64,000 bases of DNA from Mytilus galloprovincialis (GCF_965363235.1 NC_134847.1:75956268-76020267); one strand, 5' to 3'. Shown: positions 42,473-54,763, counted from the stretch's first letter. Translations and numbers: made by a program. Notes: generated by a model from the letters alone, not told the origin.

Positions 42473-45400
42473 CTAACGTAAAGCTGAATCCCCTGTAACA
42501 GAAGAAACAGGAGGAAAGTTCAATCTTTGTGCTGAAACTATAGGTCCAAGAGAGTATAAACTTTCGGCAAAAGTAGCCATAGATTGGAGGTAGTGAGATA
42601 TAAAAGAGTTCTCATTTCTCCAGAAACCTGCAGACAGTACCTCTTCTAAAGATGCACTGTTAAACAGAGCCCAGGATGTAGAGATACCCCTAACATCATG
42701 AGCTTTAACATTAAAACTATTTAAAAGTTCTGCCTTAGAAGAACCATAAGCTAAAGATATGCATTTGCATATCCAAGTAGAAATAGTTTTAACAGAAAGA
42801 TCTGAGATTCCTTTTTTAATAGGAATAAAGAGTCTTGAGTTAGAAACAGAACGTAAACTACACGTTCTTTCCAGATAAATAGATAGGATTCTTACTGGAC
42901 ATAAAAGTACAGAAATAGAATCGCTAGGGAGTGCAGGAATCACAACTGGTTCTGCACCCTTATCTGGAATCTGATTCTTTGCCAAAAAAGCAGGATCCGT
43001 TAAAAGAGTAACAGAAGATTTATCCCTGTTAAATCGAAGGCAAGCATCAGAAATAGAGAAGGCATGGATTTCACTCCTTCTCCGTCCAGAAGCCAAAGCT
43101 AAAAGAAAACAGCATTTATAGGAAAGAAACCTTAAATCTATTGTTTCTGCTGGTTCAAAAGGAGGAAGTTTTAAAAAGGATAAAACTAGTCCAAGGTCCC
43201 ACTTAGGAACTAAAGTTTTTTGTCTTGGTCTTTCAAGACTAAAACTACGAACCAAAAGAGAAATATGCTCATTGATTCCAAAATCTGGGCCACCAGAAAT
43301 ATGAATAGTTCTTGAGATAGCTGATCTATATCCCTTAATAGTAGAGGGACATAATCCTTTGGATTCAAAAAGAAAAACTAGAAAGTCTGCTAATTGTTGT
43401 ACAGTGACTTGGAAAGGATCAATTTCCCGCTCACTACACCAATCTGAGAAGATTGACCATTTTGCATCATAGACAATGCTAGTGGAGTCTCTGACAGACT
43501 TTGTGAGATGCTTGGTTGCTCCTTCAGAAAAACCTCTCTTTCTGAGGCTAACCCTGAGAGAAGCCAGGCGTGTAGATGAAGTTTTTCTGGATTTTGATAA
43601 AGAACCTTGCCCTTGATTTGAGACAGAAGGTCTGGTCTCAGAGGTAGAACTAGAGGACAAGCACATGATAGGCGCAGAAGGTCTGGAAACCAAGACTGTT
43701 TTGGCCATGCTGGAGCAATAACTATGATCTTGCAATTTTCCCCTGCTATTTTCTGAAGTACTGGGGAGAGAAACCTGAAAGGAGGGAAGGCGTACCCGAA
43801 CATTCCTTTCCAAGATAGGCTCATTGCGTCTACCGCAAAAGATTTTGGATCTGGAACCGGAGACACAAATGTTAGAAGTTTGTGATTGAGACTGGTCGCA
43901 AACAGATCTATCTGAGGTGACCCCCAATGAAGAGTCACAGCTTTGAAAACTACTTGAAGTAGTTCCCACTCCGTGTTTACTGGAGCAAGGGATCTGGATA
44001 GAGTGTCGGCTAGAATATTGAGGTGCCCCGCAATATGTCTCACCACTAGATGAACCTGGAGTTGAAAACACAGAAGGAGAATGTCTCTGGCTATCTGATA
44101 AAGAGAAGGTGAATGAGTTCCTCCCTGATTCTTGAGATAAGCTACAACTGTTGTGTTGTCCGTGGCCAGAATGACAGACTGATTCTTTAGAGACATTTGG
44201 AAATGATTCAGTGCAAACAGAACTGCTTTCATTTCCAATACATTGATATGCTCTTCCAAAAGATCTGGACTCCAGACTCCCGAGATTGTAAGCCCCTCCA
44301 GATATGCTCCCCAACCGAGGGTGGAGGCATCTGTGAATAATGTTAGACTGGGAACTTGAGGGGACAGACATAGGCCCCTCATTACATTTTCCCGTACTAA
44401 CCACCATTGAAGGTGTGGAAATAAAGGCTGAGTGATTGGAATCAATGCTTCCCATTCTTGTGAAGCTGCAATCCATAACTTGTGCAGATAAAACTGAAGC
44501 GGACGAATGTGAAGTCGTCCCAATGGAATTACATCTGCCAGAGAGTTCAATAGACCCAGAAGTTGCAAAAATTGACGTGCTGTGACTGATTGAACCGTCA
44601 GGAATAAATGTATTTTCTGACATAGTTTTGTAAATTTCTCCTCTGGTGGGAGGACTAGGCCTACACTGGTTAGGAAATGTTCTCCCAGGAAAACAAAGTC
44701 TTGAGACGGAATTATCTCTGACTTTTTCCAAGAGATAAGGAAGCCTAGGGACAGAAAACAATTGATGACCAAGTCTGTCTGAACCCTCAATTTGATTGGG
44801 CAAAATTCCTTGAGAAGGGAATCGTCCAGATAGGAATGAATCTGAATAGACAGGGAATGTAGGTGAGCTATAGCTGCCTGCATGATTTTGGTAAAAGCCA
44901 AAGGGGCTGTAGACAGGCCAAAAGGGAGAGCCTTGAACTGGAAAACTTTGTTGTTCCAAACGAAGCGAAGGTATTTCCTGTAAGTTTTGGAAATGGGAAT
45001 GTGGAAATACGCGTCTGAAAGATCCAGAGAAGTAGTCCACATTACTGGTAGGATTGAAGCCCTGATGGATCTGTTTGTTTCCATTTTGAAGTGGGGAACA
45101 ATAAGAAATTTGTTCAGAATAGATAGGTCTATGACTGGCCTCATTCCTCCAGTCTTCTTTGGAACCAGAAAAAGACGGGAATAAAATCCCGGAGACAGAG
45201 TTAAGATCGACACCTCCTCTATTGCAGCTTTTTGTAACATAGTGTCCACTTCTACTGATAGAAGTTGACACTTGACTGGGTCTTGTGTATGAGACAAACT
45301 TATTGGAACTGCAGATAGAGGAGGTGGGTTCTTGAACTGAAGTGTTAATCCCCCTCGAATTATTGACAGCACATAACAGTCTGAGGTAATTTTCTTCCAC
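42473..45400 (-). CDS. DIRS tyrosine recombinase frame (part of element)
   Basis: The recombinase is the C-terminal third of a 975-codon open frame. It begins with an N-terminal helical part near DSTSIVYDAKWSIFSDWC. The catalytic pattern follows, with Arg in SGRRRSEIHAF, His-x-x-Arg in KAHDVRG, and Tyr in ENSFISHYL. In this family the enzyme integrates a circular DNA copy. The first two thirds overlap the RT frame in another phase, as is usual in DIRS elements, and are probably not an independent protein. Confidence 0.8.
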   Translation of the reverse strand: MEENYLRLLCAVNNSRGINTSVQEPTSSICSSNKFVSYTRPSQVSTSISRSGHYVTKSCNRGGVDLNSVSGILFPSFSGSKEDWRNEASHRPIYSEQISYCSPLQNGNKQIHQGFNPTSNVDYFSGSFRRVFPHSHFQNLQEIPSLRLEQQSFPVQGSPFWPVYSPFGFYQNHAGSYSSPTFPVYSDSFLSGRFPSQGILPNQIEGSDRLGHQLFSVPRLPYLLEKVRDNSVSRLCFPGRTFPNQCRPSPPTRGEIYKTMSENTFIPDGSISHSTSIFATSGSIELSGRCNSIGTTSHSSASVLSAQVMDCSFTRMGSIDSNHSAFISTPSMVVSTGKCNEGPMSVPSSSQSNIIHRCLHPRLGSISGGAYNLGSLESRSFGRAYQCIGNESSSVCTESFPNVSKESVCHSGHGQHNSCSLSQESGRNSFTFSLSDSQRHSPSVFSTPGSSSGETYCGAPQYSSRHSIQIPCSSKHGVGTTSSSFQSCDSSLGVTSDRSVCDQSQSQTSNICVSGSRSKIFCGRRNEPILERNVRVRLPSFQVSLPSTSENSRGKLQDHSYCSSMAKTVLVSRPSAPIMCLSSSSTSETRPSVSNQGQGSLSKSRKTSSTRLASLRVSLRKRGFSEGATKHLTKSVRDSTSIVYDAKWSIFSDWCSEREIDPFQVTVQQLADFLVFLFESKGLCPSTIKGYRSAISRTIHISGGPDFGINEHISLLVRSFSLERPRQKTLVPKWDLGLVLSFLKLPPFEPAETIDLRFLSYKCCFLLALASGRRRSEIHAFSISDACLRFNRDKSSVTLLTDPAFLAKNQIPDKGAEPVVIPALPSDSISVLLCPVRILSIYLERTCSLRSVSNSRLFIPIKKGISDLSVKTISTWICKCISLAYGSSKAELLNSFNVKAHDVRGISTSWALFNSASLEEVLSAGFWRNENSFISHYLQSMATFAESLYSLGPIVSAQRLNFPPVSSVTGDSALR

Positions 45401-45777
45401 TGATTTAGGACAAAACTTAACCTCCCCCCTACTGGTATTGATTTTTGAGGAACTTGTTGTAAATTTTCCCCTGGGGAAGCTGTCAATAACGTACGAGGGG
45501 GCAAGAACCTAGGTACTAGACCCAGGTTTCTTGGAACCCTTAAAACCACCAGAAGGCTTACCTGAGCTTTTTCCTGAGTTATTGGGTTTGTTCTGCGGTT
45601 TGCCGTAGTTATTCTTCCTTTTCTTAGCAGAAGAAGGAGGACCACCTGAAGCAGAAGTACTATTAGAACTAGATGTAGCATTAACCGACCTCTTGCCATT
45701 AGTAACTTGTACACTAACTTTGACTGGAGGAGGGTTTTTGCTGAGTTCCTCTTGAACCCGCTGTAAGGGTAAACCAA
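43390..45777 (-). CDS. DIRS reverse transcriptase, RNase H and methyltransferase-like frame
   Basis: A 795-codon open frame. The reverse transcriptase shows SLDLSDAYFHIPI and the YLDD box in HSYLDDSLL. RNase H follows, with FTDASTLGWGAYLEG, LEMKAVLFAL and ATDNTTVVAYL. The C-terminal part contains IDLFATSLNHKLLTFVS and FPPFRFLSPVLQK, like the DIRS methyltransferase-type domain. Confidence 0.88.
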   Translation of the reverse strand: MVYPYSGFKRNSAKTLLQSKLVYKLLMARGRLMLHLVLIVLLLQVVLLLLLRKGRITTANRRTNPITQEKAQVSLLVVLRVPRNLGLVPRFLPPRTLLTASPGENLQQVPQKSIPVGGRLSFVLNQWKKITSDCYVLSIIRGGLTLQFKNPPPLSAVPISLSHTQDPVKCQLLSVEVDTMLQKAAIEEVSILTLSPGFYSRLFLVPKKTGGMRPVIDLSILNKFLIVPHFKMETNRSIRASILPVMWTTSLDLSDAYFHIPISKTYRKYLRFVWNNKVFQFKALPFGLSTAPLAFTKIMQAAIAHLHSLSIQIHSYLDDSLLKEFCPIKLRVQTDLVINCFLSLGFLISWKKSEIIPSQDFVFLGEHFLTSVGLVLPPEEKFTKLCQKIHLFLTVQSVTARQFLQLLGLLNSLADVIPLGRLHIRPLQFYLHKLWIAASQEWEALIPITQPLFPHLQWWLVRENVMRGLCLSPQVPSLTLFTDASTLGWGAYLEGLTISGVWSPDLLEEHINVLEMKAVLFALNHFQMSLKNQSVILATDNTTVVAYLKNQGGTHSPSLYQIARDILLLCFQLQVHLVVRHIAGHLNILADTLSRSLAPVNTEWELLQVVFKAVTLHWGSPQIDLFATSLNHKLLTFVSPVPDPKSFAVDAMSLSWKGMFGYAFPPFRFLSPVLQKIAGENCKIIVIAPAWPKQSWFPDLLRLSCACPLVLPLRPDLLSQIKGKVLYQNPEKLHLHAWLLSGLASEREVFLKEQPSISQSLSETPLALSMMQNGQSSQIGVVSGKLILSKSLYNN

Positions 45778-47245
45778 ACATCTTGTCAGAGAGTGGAGAT
45801 TTCAGTAAAGAATCTTTCAAAGGCTCAGCGATAGAAATGTTTTCAAGAAACTCTGCTCTTTTAGATAGGGTGCAATTAGCAATAGAACCCATTAAAAGCA
45901 ACTGAGATGAACCTAAAGCTTTATCCAGTTGAAGTAAGAAGGATCGTACTTCTGCTGGAACAACCGAATCTTCGCTGTTAAGCAAATGTCCGGTTGCAGC
46001 TAGAAAATGTTCGGCTGTGCCAAGAACTTGAGAAGCACTACGAAGGAGATTCTCAGTCTTTGACCAAACAGGTTGAGTGAGACGAAGACCATCTACTGGC
46101 TTTTTTCCCAATAAAGATGACATAGATTTGTCACAACTGGGAACAAGTCTACCCAGTGAAGAATCAAAGATATCAAAATCCTTGTACTTAACCTGATCAG
46201 AAAAGGATGACATTCCAAATCCTGAGATATTGTTATTAGCAACCTTTTCACTAGCAGAATTAGCGATACCTTCATTAATAAATTGTAAAGCAAAAGTCAT
46301 ATGGCCAGATTCAGGAAAAGAATTGTGAGAAGTCACAGTATCCTGAGAAATACCACAGGAAGCTTCAAAAGTTGAAGAAGGTTTCTTCGGCTTGGAAGGA
46401 GAGAGAAAAGGGATATGTGCTTCATCCCTCATCAAGGTATACACCTTATCCCTAAGATCCTTCAAGGAAGGAGGATCCTCAGTCTCCTTGGTGGGAGGTT
46501 GTTGAGCTGACTTAGAAGAAGGCTCAGGGGCCGTCTTCGATACCTTGGGAGAAGAAGAACTTTCAACATCCTCATCAGTGAGGAAAGCCCTTTCATGACT
46601 CCCAGGGGAAACAGAAAGCTCGTCATCCTCCCTCTCATCACATTCTACAGACTTAGCTGGAGAAGGTTGATGAGAAGAAACTCTATTTTCCAGTAGAGTC
46701 ATACGACTGGATAGAGTACTAAATTCAGCCTTGAAAGACTCACCAAAGTCTAAAAGTAACTTCTGTAAACCATCCAAAGGTGATGCATGATCAGAAACCT
46801 GAGTACCATGAGAAGAACTAGAAGCTTGAGAGTCAGGTACGGTGGTAGAAGGAGCTACTGCAGAAGTCAAAGATACTGCTACGGGTAGAGCAGGAGCTAA
46901 AGGTGGTGCAGTAACTACCCCAGAAGGGGGACCATAGAAATTGTCCCTATAAGGCCAAAAACCAGGTTGGTTTGGCATAAACCCACCATAAGGGTAAGAC
47001 TGTGGCCAAGGTGGCTGAGACCATGAGGGTAAAGGTTGTGTGCCCGTGTTGGGAAGCATATACCCACAATAGGATAATGGGGGTCTAGAACCTGGCAAGT
47101 TCAAGCCCATAGCTGTACCTGGGACAGAACTAATAGTACCCGCTGAATTAACAGACCTAGATAAAGTATGAGTCACCGAAGTTGACGTAGGTACCCCCCC
47201 CAAAATGCATGGCCGAACCTTGTGAAAGGGTCGGATAGGTAGCAA
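45509..47245 (-). CDS. DIRS first frame, gag-like
   Basis: A 578-codon open frame at the 5' end of the element. It is Pro/Ser-rich at the start (LPSWSQPPWPQSYPYGGF), has a helical middle (LRDKVYTLMRDEA) and ends in a Lys/Ser/Gly-rich basic tail. Position and composition fit a DIRS gag-like protein. Confidence 0.75.
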   Translation of the reverse strand: MLPIRPFHKVRPCILGGVPTSTSVTHTLSRSVNSAGTISSVPGTAMGLNLPGSRPPLSYCGYMLPNTGTQPLPSWSQPPWPQSYPYGGFMPNQPGFWPYRDNFYGPPSGVVTAPPLAPALPVAVSLTSAVAPSTTVPDSQASSSSHGTQVSDHASPLDGLQKLLLDFGESFKAEFSTLSSRMTLLENRVSSHQPSPAKSVECDEREDDELSVSPGSHERAFLTDEDVESSSSPKVSKTAPEPSSKSAQQPPTKETEDPPSLKDLRDKVYTLMRDEAHIPFLSPSKPKKPSSTFEASCGISQDTVTSHNSFPESGHMTFALQFINEGIANSASEKVANNNISGFGMSSFSDQVKYKDFDIFDSSLGRLVPSCDKSMSSLLGKKPVDGLRLTQPVWSKTENLLRSASQVLGTAEHFLAATGHLLNSEDSVVPAEVRSFLLQLDKALGSSQLLLMGSIANCTLSKRAEFLENISIAEPLKDSLLKSPLSDKMFGLPLQRVQEELSKNPPPVKVSVQVTNGKRSVNATSSSNSTSASGGPPSSAKKRKNNYGKPQNKPNNSGKSSGKPSGGFKGSKKPGSST

Positions 47246-47707
47246 TACCAGACACCGTTGTCGAAACTCCGGTCAATGTACTGGTAGTTTGGGGGGGACT
47301 TAAGGGTAGTGACCCATCTAAGAGATAGTCCGAACCAGGAATACTTACATACGGACTATTCAAATTAAAGTCCATAATAAATTTTACTTTAGTCAAAAAC
47401 ACAAATAATTTGTTTAGAAATTTAAACAAAACAAGGGAATATATTTCCAATAAAATACACAATATATATGAAAAGCAATTAAGCTATTCAAAAAACTAAA
47501 CACTTCTCTGTTGAATCTGTAAAACTTGATGTGCACGTGTGACCGATGTCGCAGATGGAAATTGAATGGAAGAATATGGGCAAACAGGGGTATATGTCCG
47601 GACCAGTGAGAGTACGTTTATTTTTAGTTGGGATTTTCCATCTGACCTATGACGCAATTGGGGTTACACTCAGAATTTATGATGGTAACGTATTTATAGC
47701 TATAAAA

Positions 47708-49734
47708 CTTCAAACCTTACTGGTTACCGGAATGTTGGATACAACAAACCAGGTATGTTATATTAGTAGGGTGTCCAATCAACAAATTTTATCGATTTGC
47801 CTTAACGGAATAACACACGGCTATATTACAATTATAACAAAACTACAACAAAAAATCAATTAAAGGTATAAAAAACAACAAAAATATTTCCTAAAACAAA
47901 ACAACGATTTTCCAATCAACTGGACTATTCAAAAAATACAAATCGACCATACAACATGCCAAAAAGAGTTTATGTTAGTGACAGTTTTCCTATTTAATGA
48001 CCTGATAGTGTATTTAAAGCTACAAAACGATTAACGGCACGAGAAAGGCGTGTTTGAATCCAGGCAGAATTATCACTAAATTTGTGTTTTAAATTGCTAT
48101 TTTCTTCTCACTGATTAGCATTACACGAAAGATATTTGGCACACATATGAAACATGTCTTATTGGTGTAATCAGAGTAACAGTCCCGTGAAAGTAACACG
48201 CAATAAATTTTCTTTCGTTCAAAATGTGGTAAATTTCAGCTAAAAAAATAAAATCATGAAATACTTATACTTAAATTATATAAATCTCTTAAGCTTTCGT
48301 TATATGATAAATTTAATGTTTAAGCTAAATGATAAGTATCATTTGAACAAATAACTCAGAAAGCAATAATTATAAAAAATTTTCGTGTTGAAGAAGGCCT
48401 GTATGAGGAGGTATTTTAGGGTACCCTAAGAAACCACAAAATTTTCGACGACATTCATGATTGGAAAATATAATGATTTTCCAATAATTTGCATATAACA
48501 ATAGCCGTGTGTTATCCGTTAACTTAAACTCGTTAACTAGACGTCTTTTTCGATACTGGGCACCCTTCTAAATGTGCCACCCGAGAATATAAGTATAAAA
48601 ACGTTAAAAATTGAATATTTTATAGGACTAGCTTGATTAGTGTGTGTCAGACAACCAGTTTTGCTCAAATGAACTTTTTACTGCACGGAAATTGGAAAAG
48701 ACAAATTTATCTCTAGAGTTGTCTCCCATTTATGCCTAACAGTCACTTCACGTTACCACCACTTTAAATAAATCTTTTACCGTCGACAGTCATTCCTTCT
48801 AAAGTTTTACGGACGAAATCATGAAATGGTTGACTGTTGTGGTTTACTCTGCATCACAGAAATAAAAACCACATAGGGCAATTACCGTTGCCAGGTTCTT
48901 TTTTCAATTGGCACTGGCTACGGTTTATACATGGATTCCGAAATGTAACAATAAAAAAAATATTGTTACATTGGAGACTAATTGCCGGAATACAGGGTTG
49001 GTAAGGGTCCGATTAATTACTGATGCATCAATATTATGTGTGTCTATGGTTATATTGCGTTATCAAACTTTAAAGCTTCTATAGTTTTGTTATTTAACTC
49101 TTTTTTTTTTGAAGAAATAAGAACGGAATTACGATCACCAAATGCAAAAAAACGGATTCAACCAGTTTCAACATGTCGGCAAATGTTAAAATCAAATGCC
49201 TTCACAATTGACTTTTAAAATAAAATTTCTAAGCTATGCTGGTTGGATATTGAAATCGGAGGTGAACATACAATCAGTATGAACGGCAATAAAATTGTCT
49301 TATTACAACCACGCATGCTTTCAACAAAATATCAACATCGTAAGAGTAAATAAATATTTAAAACCTGAGGCATGACAAACATTGAACATTCTTTTAACTT
49401 CAAAAAGGGATAGTGCAGAATAGAATTGTATAGTATGCAATACAGACTTGCAGATTGCTGCCGCGATCACTCATTTCCGTCAGACTAAATCATGCTCCCA
49501 ACAAAACATACTGGATTCGTAGGAAAAATGCGTCGGACTTTTAAACATGCTCCCAAAACAACATATTGGATTTGAAGAAACTGTCACTGTAAATAAAATA
49601 AAAATTGCATGCAACGAACAATACCTCTAACATAAAGCTATAAAGGAGCCCTCCTTGCAGATCAGACGGATATGAACACCCGTTATGGTAAAAAAAGTTT
49701 TTTTTATTATCTTGGAACGGTCTTCTAAAAAAAA
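47708..49734. other. Intergenic, no gene seen
   Basis: No convincing exon. A small hairpin, ATGTAACAATA / TATTGTTACAT, lies near 48950. Two similar blocks starting CATGCTCCCA lie at about 49490 and 49548. Confidence 0.5.
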
Positions 49735-50365
49735 AAGTAAAAACACAAAAATACTGAACTCCGAGGAAAATTCAAAAAGGAAAATCAAAAATCAACAGGC
49801 AAAATCAAAAGTCCAAACACATCAAACGAATGGATAACAACTGTCATATTCCTGACTTGGTACAGGCATTTTCTAATGTAGAAAATGGTGGATTGAACCT
49901 GGTTTTATAGCTAGCTAAACCTCTCACTTGTATGACAGTCGCATCAAATTCCATTACATTGTCAACGATGCATGAACAAAACAAACATACTCAATTTCAA
50001 GACTGAAAATGATTTTTCAACTTTTTGAATAAGTCTTGTTTAGTCCTGGAATTGTTTGGAGTTTTGTTATGTGTAGGTTGATTTGGACTAGTATTGATGT
50101 ATATGTCTTCATGAATTTTTATATATTTATCTAAAATTTCCAGATCTCTAATCATATAATCTAGTTCCAACCTTTGTGAGAGGATAAGCGATATAAAACC
50201 AGGTTTAATCCAACATTTTTTTACATTTGAAAATGCCTGTACCAAAGTCAGGAATATGACAGTTGTCCATTCGTTCCATGTGTTTTATCATTTTTTTCCA
50301 TTTGATTAGGGACTTTCTGTTTTGAATTTTCCTCTGAGCTCAGTATTTTTGTGATTTTACTTTTA
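49735..50365. repeat. Inverted pair of family B copies around a short unique core
   Basis: Family B copies in opposite orientation (49735-49990 minus, 50190-50365 plus) flank about 200 bases. A minus-strand frame of 82 codons spans the core, reading DLEILDKYIKIHEDIYI, but it starts inside the repeat and has no support as a gene. Confidence 0.65.
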
Positions 50366-50767
50366 CTTCATTCTTTTGCTAGTATTTGTATTGTGTGCGA
50401 AATTCAACATTGTATTAACATATTATTGTTTAATTTTTTAAGACTAGGATTATATTATGTACCCTTGTGTTGATTCAATGCTAAACATATGGAAATTTTA
50501 TAGAAAATCCACAGCCTTTATCCTTGTACTTTCATATTTGACAATGTGATGACTGATAGATATAGGATTATGGCATGCAGTGCTAGCATTGATTCTCTGA
50601 AAACAAGTTTATTAATGTAGTTATTGGTTAAAACAAATAAAAATATGAACCAAATCAAGTACACCTATTAGGGTGCTCTCGACTTTAGTGACTCAGCACG
50701 AGGTATTTTGGAATTTACAGGTTGGTTAGAACATTTAGTAGAAAATGAACACTAGCACATCATAGAA

Positions 50768-53573
50768 CCAGATGCTCCGCAGAGCGTAGCTTTATACGAC
50801 CGCAGAGGTTGAACCCTGAACAGTTGGGGCAAGTATGGACACAACATTCAAGCTGGATTCAGATCTAAATTTGGATTGTGATTAAATAGTGGACACAGCA
50901 TAGGTTTCTGACACAGAATGAATGTGTTCTAATGAACTTAAAATTTTTGTTTTCTCTTAGAGCAATTCACTATGCTGTTGAATATTAATCCTCTCAAAAA
51001 AATGTTTGAAGAAATTTTCTTTTTTATTTATGAAATTTCAAATGAGAAAAATTGAACCCAATTTTTTTAATCACATCCCCCTTTCCCTTATTCCAAAACT
51101 AATCTCAATTAAAATTTCTAATGGAGTTTGCAACAATAACTACTCATTTAAATACATCATAAAATATTAAGATGTAAAAAAACTGCTTGTTATCACTGAA
51201 TGGTAAAGATTATTTTAATTTATCAGTTGGTAGTAAAAAGTGAATATACATTGTATATTGTATATAACAAAGATTTAAATTGATTCTGGACAAAGAAAGA
51301 TAACTCCAATTAAAAAAAAATCTTGCTATTGCACAATATTTTGCAATTAGATATTTCTTGCTTACTATTCTGGACAAAGAAAGATAACTCTAATTAAAAA
51401 AAAATTTGCTATTTCATAATATTGTGCAATTAGATATTTCTTGCCATTGCGCAATACTGTGCAATTGAAAAGACTTGCTATTGCACAATACTTAATATAA
51501 TAATTTTGGATCCTGATTTGGACCAACTTGAAAACTGGGCCCATAATAAAAAATATAAGTACATTTTTGGATTCAGCATATCAAAAACCCCAAGATTTCA
51601 ATTTTTGTTAAAATCAGACTAAGTTTAATTTTGGACCCTTTGGACTTTAGTGTAGACCAATTTGAAAACAGGACCAACCAGATGCTCCGCAGGGCGTAGC
51701 TTTATACGACCGCAGAGGTTGAACCCTGAACAGTTGGGGCAAGTATGGACACAACATTCAAGCTGGATTCAGCTCTAAATTTGGATTGTGATTAAATAGT
51801 TGACACAGCATAGGTTTCTGACACAGAATGAATGTGTTCTAATGAACTTAAAATTTTTGTTTTCTCTTAGAGCAATTCACTATGCTGTTGAATATTAATC
51901 CTCTCAAAAAAATGTTTGAAGAAATTTTCTTTTTTATTTATGAAATTTCAAATGAGAAAAATTGAACCCAATTTTTTTAATCACATTCCCCTTTCCCTTA
52001 TTCCAAAACTAATCTCAATTAAAATTTCTAATGGAGTTTGCAACAATAACTACTCATTTAAATACATCATAAAATATTAAGATGTAAAAAAACTGCTTGT
52101 TATCACTGAATGGTAAAGATTATTTTAATTTATCAGTTGGTAGTAAAAAGTGAATATACATTGTATATTGTATATAACAAAGATTTAAGTTGATTCTGGA
52201 CAAAGAAAGATAACTCCAATTAAAAAAAATCTTGCTATTGCACAATATTTTGCAATTAGATATTTCTTGCTTACTATTCTGGACAAAGAAAGATAACTCT
52301 AATTAAAAAAAATTTGCTATTTCACAATATTGTGCAATTAGATATTTCTTGCCATTGCGCAATACTGTGCAATTGAAAAGACTTGCTATTGCACAATACT
52401 TAATATAATAATTTTGGATCCTGATTTGGACCAACTTGAAAACTGGGCCCATAATAAAAAAATCTAAGAACATTTTTGGATTCAGCATATCAAAGAACCC
52501 CAAGATTTCAATTTTTGTTAAAATCAGACTAAGTTTAATTTTGGACCCTTTGGACTTTAGTGTAGACCAATTTGAAAACAGGACCAAAAATGAAGAATCT
52601 ACATACACAGTTAGATTTGGTATATCAAAGAACCCCATTTATTCAATTTTTGATGAAATCAAACAAAGTTTAATTTTGGACCCCGATTTGGACCAACTTG
52701 AAAACTGGGCCAATAATCAAGAATCTAAGTACATTTTTAGATTCAGCATATCAAGAACCTAACTGATTCATTTTTTGTCAAAATCAAACTAAGTTTAATT
52801 TTGGACCCTTTGGACCTTAATGTAGACTAATTTGAAAACGGGACCAAAGGTTAAGAATCTACATACACAGTCATGACAGTTAGATTCGGCTTATCAAAGA
52901 ACCCCAATTATTCAATTTTGATGAAATCAAACAAAGTTTAATTTTGGACCCTTTGGGCCCCTTATTCTGTTGGGACCAAAACTCCCAAAATCAATACCAA
53001 CCTTCCTTTTATGGTCAAAAACCTTGTGTTTAAATTTCATAGATTTCTATTTACTTATACTAACGTTATGGAGCGAAAACCAAGAAAAATGCTTATTTGG
53101 GTCCCTTTTTGGCCCCTAATTCCTAAACTGTTGGGACCTAAACTCCCAAAATCAATACCAACCTTCCTTTTGTAGTCATTAACATTGTGTTTAAATTTCA
53201 TTGATTTCTATTTACTTAAACTAAAGTTATTGTGCGAAAACCAAGAATAATGCTTATTTGGGCCCTTTTTTGGCCCCTAATTCCTTAACTGTTGAAACCA
53301 AAACTCCCAAAATCAATCCCAACCGTTCTTTTGTGGTCATAAACCTTGTGTCAAAATTTCATAGATTTCTATTAACTGAAACTAAAGTTATAGTGCGAAA
53401 ACCAAGAAAATGCTTATTTGGGGCCTTTTTGGCCCCTAATTCCTAAAATGTTGGGACCAAAACTCCCAAAATCAATACCAACCTTCCTTTTGTGGTCATA
53501 AACCTTGTGTTAAAATTTCATAGATTTCCATTCACTTTTACTAAAGTTAGAGTGCGAAAACTAAAAGTATTCG

Positions 53574-53606
<33 letters not shown>

Positions 53607-54763
53607 AGCAATATACGACGAAAAATTTTTCAAATTTTGCGGTCGTATAAAAATCTAAGTACATGTTTAGATTCAGCGTATCACAGAGGCCCAATAATTC
53701 AATTTTTGTTAAAATCAACCTTAGTTTAATTTTGGACCCTTTGGACGTTAATGTAAACCAATTTTAAAACGGGACCAAAAATTAAGAATCTACATACACA
53801 GTTAGATTTGGCATATCAAAGAACCCCAATTATTCAATTTTTGATGAAATCAAACAAAGTTTAATTTTGGACCCCGATTTGGACCAACTTGAAAACTGGG
53901 CCCATAATAAAAAATCTAAGTACATTTTTAGATTCAGCATATCAAAGAACCCCAAGGATTCAATTTTTGTTAAAATCAAACTAAGTTTAATTTTGGACCC
54001 TTTGGACCTTAATGTAGACCAATTTGAAAACGGGACCAAAAATTAAGAATCTACATACACAGTTAGATTCGGCATATCAAAGAACCCCAATTATTCAATT
54101 TTTGATAAAATCAAACAAAGTTTAAATCTGGACCCTTTGGGCCCTTTATTCCTAAACTGTTGGGACCAAAACTCCCAAAATCAATACCAACCTTCCTTCT
54201 ATGGTCATAAACCTTGTGTTTAAATTTCATAGATTTCTATTTACTTATACTAAAGTTCTGGTGCGAAAACCAAAAAAAATGCTTATTTGGGTCCCTTTTT
54301 GGCCCCCAATTCCTAAACTATTGGGACCTAAACTCCCAAAATCAATACCAACCTTCCTTTTGTGGTCATAAACATTGTGTTTAAATTTCATTGATTTCTG
54401 TTTACTTAAACTAAAGTTATTGTGCGAAAACCAAGAATAATGCTTATTTGGGCCCTTTTTTGGCCCCTAATTCCTAAACTGTTGAAACCAAAACTCCCAA
54501 AATCAATCCCAACCTTTCTTTTGTGGTCATAAACCTTATGTCAAAATTTCATAGATTTCTATTTACTTAAACTAAAGTTATAGTGCGAAAACCAAGAAAA
54601 TGCTTATTTGGGGCCTTTTTGGCCCCTAATTCCTAAAATGTTGGGACCAAAACTCCCAAAATCAATCCCAACCTTCCTTTTGTGGTCATAAACCTAGTGT
54701 TAAAATTTCAAAGATTTCCATTCACTTTTACTAAAGTTAGAGTGCGAAAACTAAAAGTATTCG

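Larger units (their letters stand above)
42137..47707 (-). mobile_element. DIRS-type tyrosine-recombinase retrotransposon, looks whole
   Basis: A 5.6-kb minus-strand element of the DIRS group. Its three long open frames are listed separately. The ends are inverted repeats identical by eye over about 129 bases (42186-42314 against 47557-47685). Near 42365-42470 an internal region is complementary first to the outer left end and then to the outer right end, the hallmark internal complementary region of DIRS elements. It looks whole, with no break evident, and the identical inverted repeats suggest a recent insertion. As expected for DIRS, I see no target duplication. Confidence 0.9.

Noticed and set aside
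52303-52762. Open frames of about 110 codons on both strands
   Set aside because: Readings of internal tandem blocks of the TTTATACGACCGCA repeat; the same words recur every 200-250 bases.
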